Shown: one piece after another, positions 19,209 through 21,587 of the stretch | Position numbering within the stretch: position 1 is the first letter of the stretch | Layout of the letters: each line of letters begins with the position of its first letter | Virus record (IMG/VR): IMGVR_UViG_3300021075_000020 | Coordinates: 1 to 21,587 of that record | Reading direction: 5' to 3' (one strand) | Source of the DNA: a virus | DNA length: 21,587 nt | Program-made: the position numbers and the translations under genes | Notes under the pieces: model-generated | The model's database searches: none | The model's input: the letters and a program-made list of their open reading frames with translations, nothing else | Told to the model about the DNA's origin: nothing

Positions 19209-19988
19209 TCAGATGTACGCAGGCAATCCCGTCGCTTCCGCGATCATGGCCACCTGGACACGCAGCGTTTCCAGCATCCGATCCTGATAGTCCTGCAGCT
19301 CGTAGATGAACGCAGGCTTGTCGGATCGCATGCTCACCCGCAGGCGGGCATCCAGCTCCACCGTGGCATCAGAGCCAAGGAACGGACGCAAACGGATCTC
19401 GAACCGCGACGGAATATCCGCATCGTTCGCCGTCCGAACCTTCTGCTCGTTGCTGAATACCAGATGATGATTCGCCCCCTGGCGGGTCACCGATGTCACC
19501 GCGCTATTGCGCGACACATGGAGCGTCTGCGCGATCTCGATCATGCTGGCTGAGTCGGGAACCACCACATCAACCGCCCGCTCCTCGATGAGGTCAGCAA
19601 ACGCCTGTTGTGTCAGCTCCTTGGCATTGGACTCCAGCCACCGCTTCAGCGCCGTGGTCGTCTCATAGACGATCGAGGCAGTATGATCGCCATGGACCAG
19701 CGTTCCGGCCGGCCCACGATGGTCAATCTCCGCCTCGACAGTCCAGCCGCTCGCATAGATCGAAGACTCGCCCTCCTTGAACCTGTTGACGTAGGCAATG
19801 AAGTCGGCCGTCGTGCGGAATTTCCGGGCATCTTTTTTCCGAATCGGAGTCAGAAGCAAATGCTCCAGGCTCGCCGGACTTCCCGTGATCGGATTGATGA
19901 CGTAGGGAACTCCCTCCAGTGACCGCTCAGGAGCCGACGCAAGGCCAAGGTTGAACGCCGTCTGTGTTTCAGTTGTGCGATCGCTCAT
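19209..19988 (-). CDS. DUF2303 (YfdQ-like) phage protein, 259 aa
   Basis: Matches the general DUF2303 layout: residues FIAYVNRFKEGESSIYASG, then a D-h-r-G-p-a-G region (EIDHRGPAGTLVHGDH), WLESNAKELTQQAFADLIEE with the Q-x-x-F-A-x-x-i-E motif, then ASMIEIAQTLHVS, and a late beta part FEIRLRPFLGSDATVELDAR. These proteins are found in prophage regions beside recombination genes; their role is not established to my knowledge. It follows the 119-aa gene by one base, so the pair forms a unit. Confidence 0.8.
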   Translation of the reverse strand: MSDRTTETQTAFNLGLASAPERSLEGVPYVINPITGSPASLEHLLLTPIRKKDARKFRTTADFIAYVNRFKEGESSIYASGWTVEAEIDHRGPAGTLVHGDHTASIVYETTTALKRWLESNAKELTQQAFADLIEERAVDVVVPDSASMIEIAQTLHVSRNSAVTSVTRQGANHHLVFSNEQKVRTANDADIPSRFEIRLRPFLGSDATVELDARLRVSMRSDKPAFIYELQDYQDRMLETLRVQVAMIAEATGLPAYI

Positions 19989-19989
19989 G

Positions 19990-20349
19990 TTAGATCACCC
20001 CCGCTTTTTTGAGGTTTGTCCGCAGGTTCTCGACATCTTCAGCATGTCCTCCATCGATCGCCGCAAGTCCTGGAATCTCCGGCTGGCGTGGATCGTTGCG
20101 TGTCAACTGACCCTCATCAGTCGCGTAGAATAGAGCCGACTTCCTTGGCATCTCAGGCTTGGAAACGCTGATAGAATCAGTGATCTCCATGATGTCACTG
20201 CCATTGTCCACCGGCTTCATTTTCAGAACCAGCGTCAGCTTTCCGGATTTACCTGTGATCCTGCATTGCTGCGTCAGCTTTGCCAGCGCCTCATCCAACT
20301 CGGTGATAGCGCCCCCCTTGTTCATGCGTTGTAATGTATTTACGAACAT
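19990..20349 (-). CDS. Conserved phage protein of the DUF2303 pair, 119 aa
   Basis: Starts MFVNTLQRMNKGGAITELDE with helix LAKLTQQCRITGKSGKLTLV, a beta segment, then ALFYATDEGQLTRNDPRQPE, a motif I recall next to DUF2303 genes in prophages. Function unknown. The leader has AACGAAAGAA five bases before ATG. Its stop is one base before the DUF2303 ATG. Confidence 0.7.
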   Translation of the reverse strand: MFVNTLQRMNKGGAITELDEALAKLTQQCRITGKSGKLTLVLKMKPVDNGSDIMEITDSISVSKPEMPRKSALFYATDEGQLTRNDPRQPEIPGLAAIDGGHAEDVENLRTNLKKAGVI

Positions 20350-20354
20350 ATTTT

Positions 20355-20364
20355 TTCTTTCGTT
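20355..20364 (-). promoter_or_regulatory. AACGAAAGAA leader motif, 119-aa gene
   Basis: Minus-strand AACGAAAGAA five bases before ATG 20349, the third exact copy in the window, each just before a start codon. Confidence 0.4.
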
Positions 20365-20387
20365 ATGGTTTTGGTTTTCTCCGCCCG

Positions 20388-20957
20388 TTATTGAGCGGAA
20401 ATTTGCATGCGCGCAGAGAAGCGCGCCTTAATGATTTTGAACGCCGCCAGCGTCAACTGGCAGTCCTCCATGGCCCCATGCCACTCAGATCCCCGCGACA
20501 GACCCAGCGCCCCAAGGATCGCGTCCAGCGAACGCTTAGGAAGTCCATCGCTTCCATGAGGAAGCTCAATCAGGCCCATGGAATCAGCGAGCCACGCCAC
20601 AGCCTGCAAATCAATCGGACGATGCCCCAGGCGTTTCCCAATCTCATGCCGAGCGAAAGCCGCATCAATAAACGAACGATCAAATTGCGGGTTGCACCCC
20701 ATCCATTCTTGAGGTCCGAACACATGCAGCCACATGGCAAAGGCTCCCATAGCATCCTTCTCATCAGTGCCCTCTTGTTCCAGATGAGAACGGGAAAGAC
20801 CATTCACAGCCAGCGCTTCATCATTGAGAGCAAGTCCATCATGGGGCCTGATCAACATGGAAAACTCCGCCCCAGATTCGGAATGGATTGCCGCGACAGA
20901 AACCAGAGCGTCACGATCTGGATCCAGACCGCCAGTCTCACAATCGATCACAAACAT
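20388..20957 (-). CDS. DEDDh 3'-5' exonuclease (DnaQ-like), 189 aa
   Basis: FVIDCETGGLDPDRDALVSV gives Exo I (D5, E7); NPQFDRSFIDAA gives Exo II with its Asp; HGAMEDCQLTLAAF gives the Exo III His and Asp. All five DEDDh residues appear to be present. It degrades single strands or mismatched 3' ends, serving replication or recombination. Start ATG 20957 has GGAGGTGCAGC upstream and overlaps the preceding small gene by 10 bases. No polymerase domain is attached. Confidence 0.9.
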   Translation of the reverse strand: MFVIDCETGGLDPDRDALVSVAAIHSESGAEFSMLIRPHDGLALNDEALAVNGLSRSHLEQEGTDEKDAMGAFAMWLHVFGPQEWMGCNPQFDRSFIDAAFARHEIGKRLGHRPIDLQAVAWLADSMGLIELPHGSDGLPKRSLDAILGALGLSRGSEWHGAMEDCQLTLAAFKIIKARFSARMQISAQ

Positions 20958-21127
20958 GCTGCACCTCCCGCCGTCTTTTTTTTCTCGAGAATCATGGGAA
21001 TGAATCTGTTGATTCGATCAGTCTTCGCAGCAATCCGCCGCGCCAACTCAAGACCAATGGAAGGATCCGCAAACAGCACCACAGGCGCGCCCCTCTTTTT
21101 TTTCCGAGGCCAATATCGAGCGATCAC
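20948..21127 (-). CDS. Small basic hypothetical protein, 59 aa
   Basis: Start chosen at GTG 21127, overlapping the preceding TGA (GTGA) with GGGAGG five bases upstream; a GTG at 21133 is less well placed. The peptide IARYWPRKKKRGAPVVLFAD then GLELARRIAAKTDRINRFIP ends in EKKKTAGGAACL, basic with two lysine runs encoded by exact A8 tracts. Function unknown; possibly a nucleic acid-binding accessory of the exonuclease. Confidence 0.6.
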   Translation of the reverse strand: MIARYWPRKKKRGAPVVLFADPSIGLELARRIAAKTDRINRFIPMILEKKKTAGGAACL

Positions 21128-21549
21128 ATCCACCTCCCTTTGAGCCGAGGTAACCGGCCCTCATAGGAGTAGAGAGTTGATTGCACCATCCGGCACGATT
21201 CGATCGTCATGCCCCGCACGAAGTTCCGCGCATCACGTACCCGAACGCGCACCTTCACAGTTTCCCCATCGTCCACGAAGTGCCCCATGAGGATCCGCGG
21301 ATTCGGACAAGTCCCATCCACACGAATCGAACGCATCACCGGCATCACCGGATCAGCTACAGGAACCTCATCAGCAATCGCGCCCGTTATTTTTTTTAAT
21401 CCGGATTCTGTGATCTTGATCCGACCATCACGGACAAACCCCTCATTCTCTCGCAGCTCGCGTTTACGCAGGCGACGCACATCACCGACCGGGATTCCCA
21501 GCACATCCCCAGCCGCTTCCTCAGTTACCGTTCGTTGTTCAGTATCCAT
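21124..21549 (-). CDS. Hypothetical protein with N-terminal HTH-like segment, 141 aa
   Basis: Start chosen at ATG 21549; a TTG at 21564 would add five residues. The N-terminal TVTEEAAGDVLGIPVGDVRR then LRKRELRENEGFVRDGRIKI resembles a small helix-turn-helix/wing that reads e-x-x-A-x-x-L-G-i-x-x-x-x-v-r-x-l-R. The C-terminal half has beta character (VKVRVRVRDARNFVRGM) and ends PRLKGRWM. An A8 tract codes for GLKKI. First gene visible at the right edge; unrecognised, possibly a regulator. Confidence 0.6.
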   Translation of the reverse strand: MDTEQRTVTEEAAGDVLGIPVGDVRRLRKRELRENEGFVRDGRIKITESGLKKITGAIADEVPVADPVMPVMRSIRVDGTCPNPRILMGHFVDDGETVKVRVRVRDARNFVRGMTIESCRMVQSTLYSYEGRLPRLKGRWM

Positions 21550-21587
21550 AAAATCATTGCTCAAATTTCGTCTGGTTAGAAACGATA

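Noticed and set aside
19140-19210. Complete tRNA gene
   Set aside because: Only a T-arm-like hairpin is present; anticodon and D arms cannot be formed, and the upstream bases are a direct repeat and the end of DUF2303.

Overview
The window reads as a segment of a double-stranded DNA bacteriophage (or prophage) genome. Almost every gene lies on the minus strand in tightly packed, often ATGA-overlapping operons. Reading the minus strand from the right edge: a replication/recombination module (21549-16553: HTH-like protein, DEDDh exonuclease, DUF2303 pair, replication initiator-like protein, DnaB helicase); a cassette array (16598-13960); then a packaging, head and connector module (13928-4746: small phage protein, sigma-region-4-like HTH, large terminase, excisionase-like protein, portal, scaffold, SU10-like major capsid, putative decoration protein, connector); then a fibre-like virion protein (4709-2658), a cluster of small membrane/lipoprotein genes with a double-psi-beta-barrel protein (2656-266) that looks like a lysis/host-interaction block, and the start of another virion gene running off the left edge. 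The order portal-scaffold-capsid-connector with no tape measure protein in view suggests a short-tailed (podovirus-like) phage, but the full tail region is not in the window.

The standout is at 13960-16598: six consecutive attC-like recombination sites (integron cassette sites) plus a seventh half-site, each with R''/R' boxes, imperfect stems with extrahelical bases, and a different small gene between each pair. Within each of five cassettes the R'' box at the end is the exact reverse complement of G plus the six bases that open the same cassette (including variants such as GTTGGGA/TCCCAAC and GTTCGGC/GCCGAAC). This covariation is expected if each unit once circularised and inserted as an integron gene cassette. 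No integron integrase is visible, so this is a CALIN-like array (cluster of attC sites lacking an integrase) embedded in a phage genome. Its cargo includes a Lar-like zinc-ribbon protein (restriction alleviation) and a beta-class DNA methyltransferase, i.e. plausible counter-defence genes. At nearly every attC the upstream ORF stops and the downstream ORF starts inside the hairpin loop, so the array is read as one translationally coupled operon and attC DNA encodes the protein termini.

The host is not identifiable from sequence alone. Dispersed GC-mixed repeats (a CCCCCCGAACCATCCC... family, a GGAAGTGGGAAGTTG family, and a 96-bp CCACAGAGGACACAGAG inverted-repeat element) resemble intergenic repeats I associate with Verrucomicrobiota and related environmental bacteria. 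This is a weak, memory-based hint. Some of these repeats have entered coding sequence, including two in-frame insertions in the large terminase. All assignments are from reading the sequence; no homology search was run.
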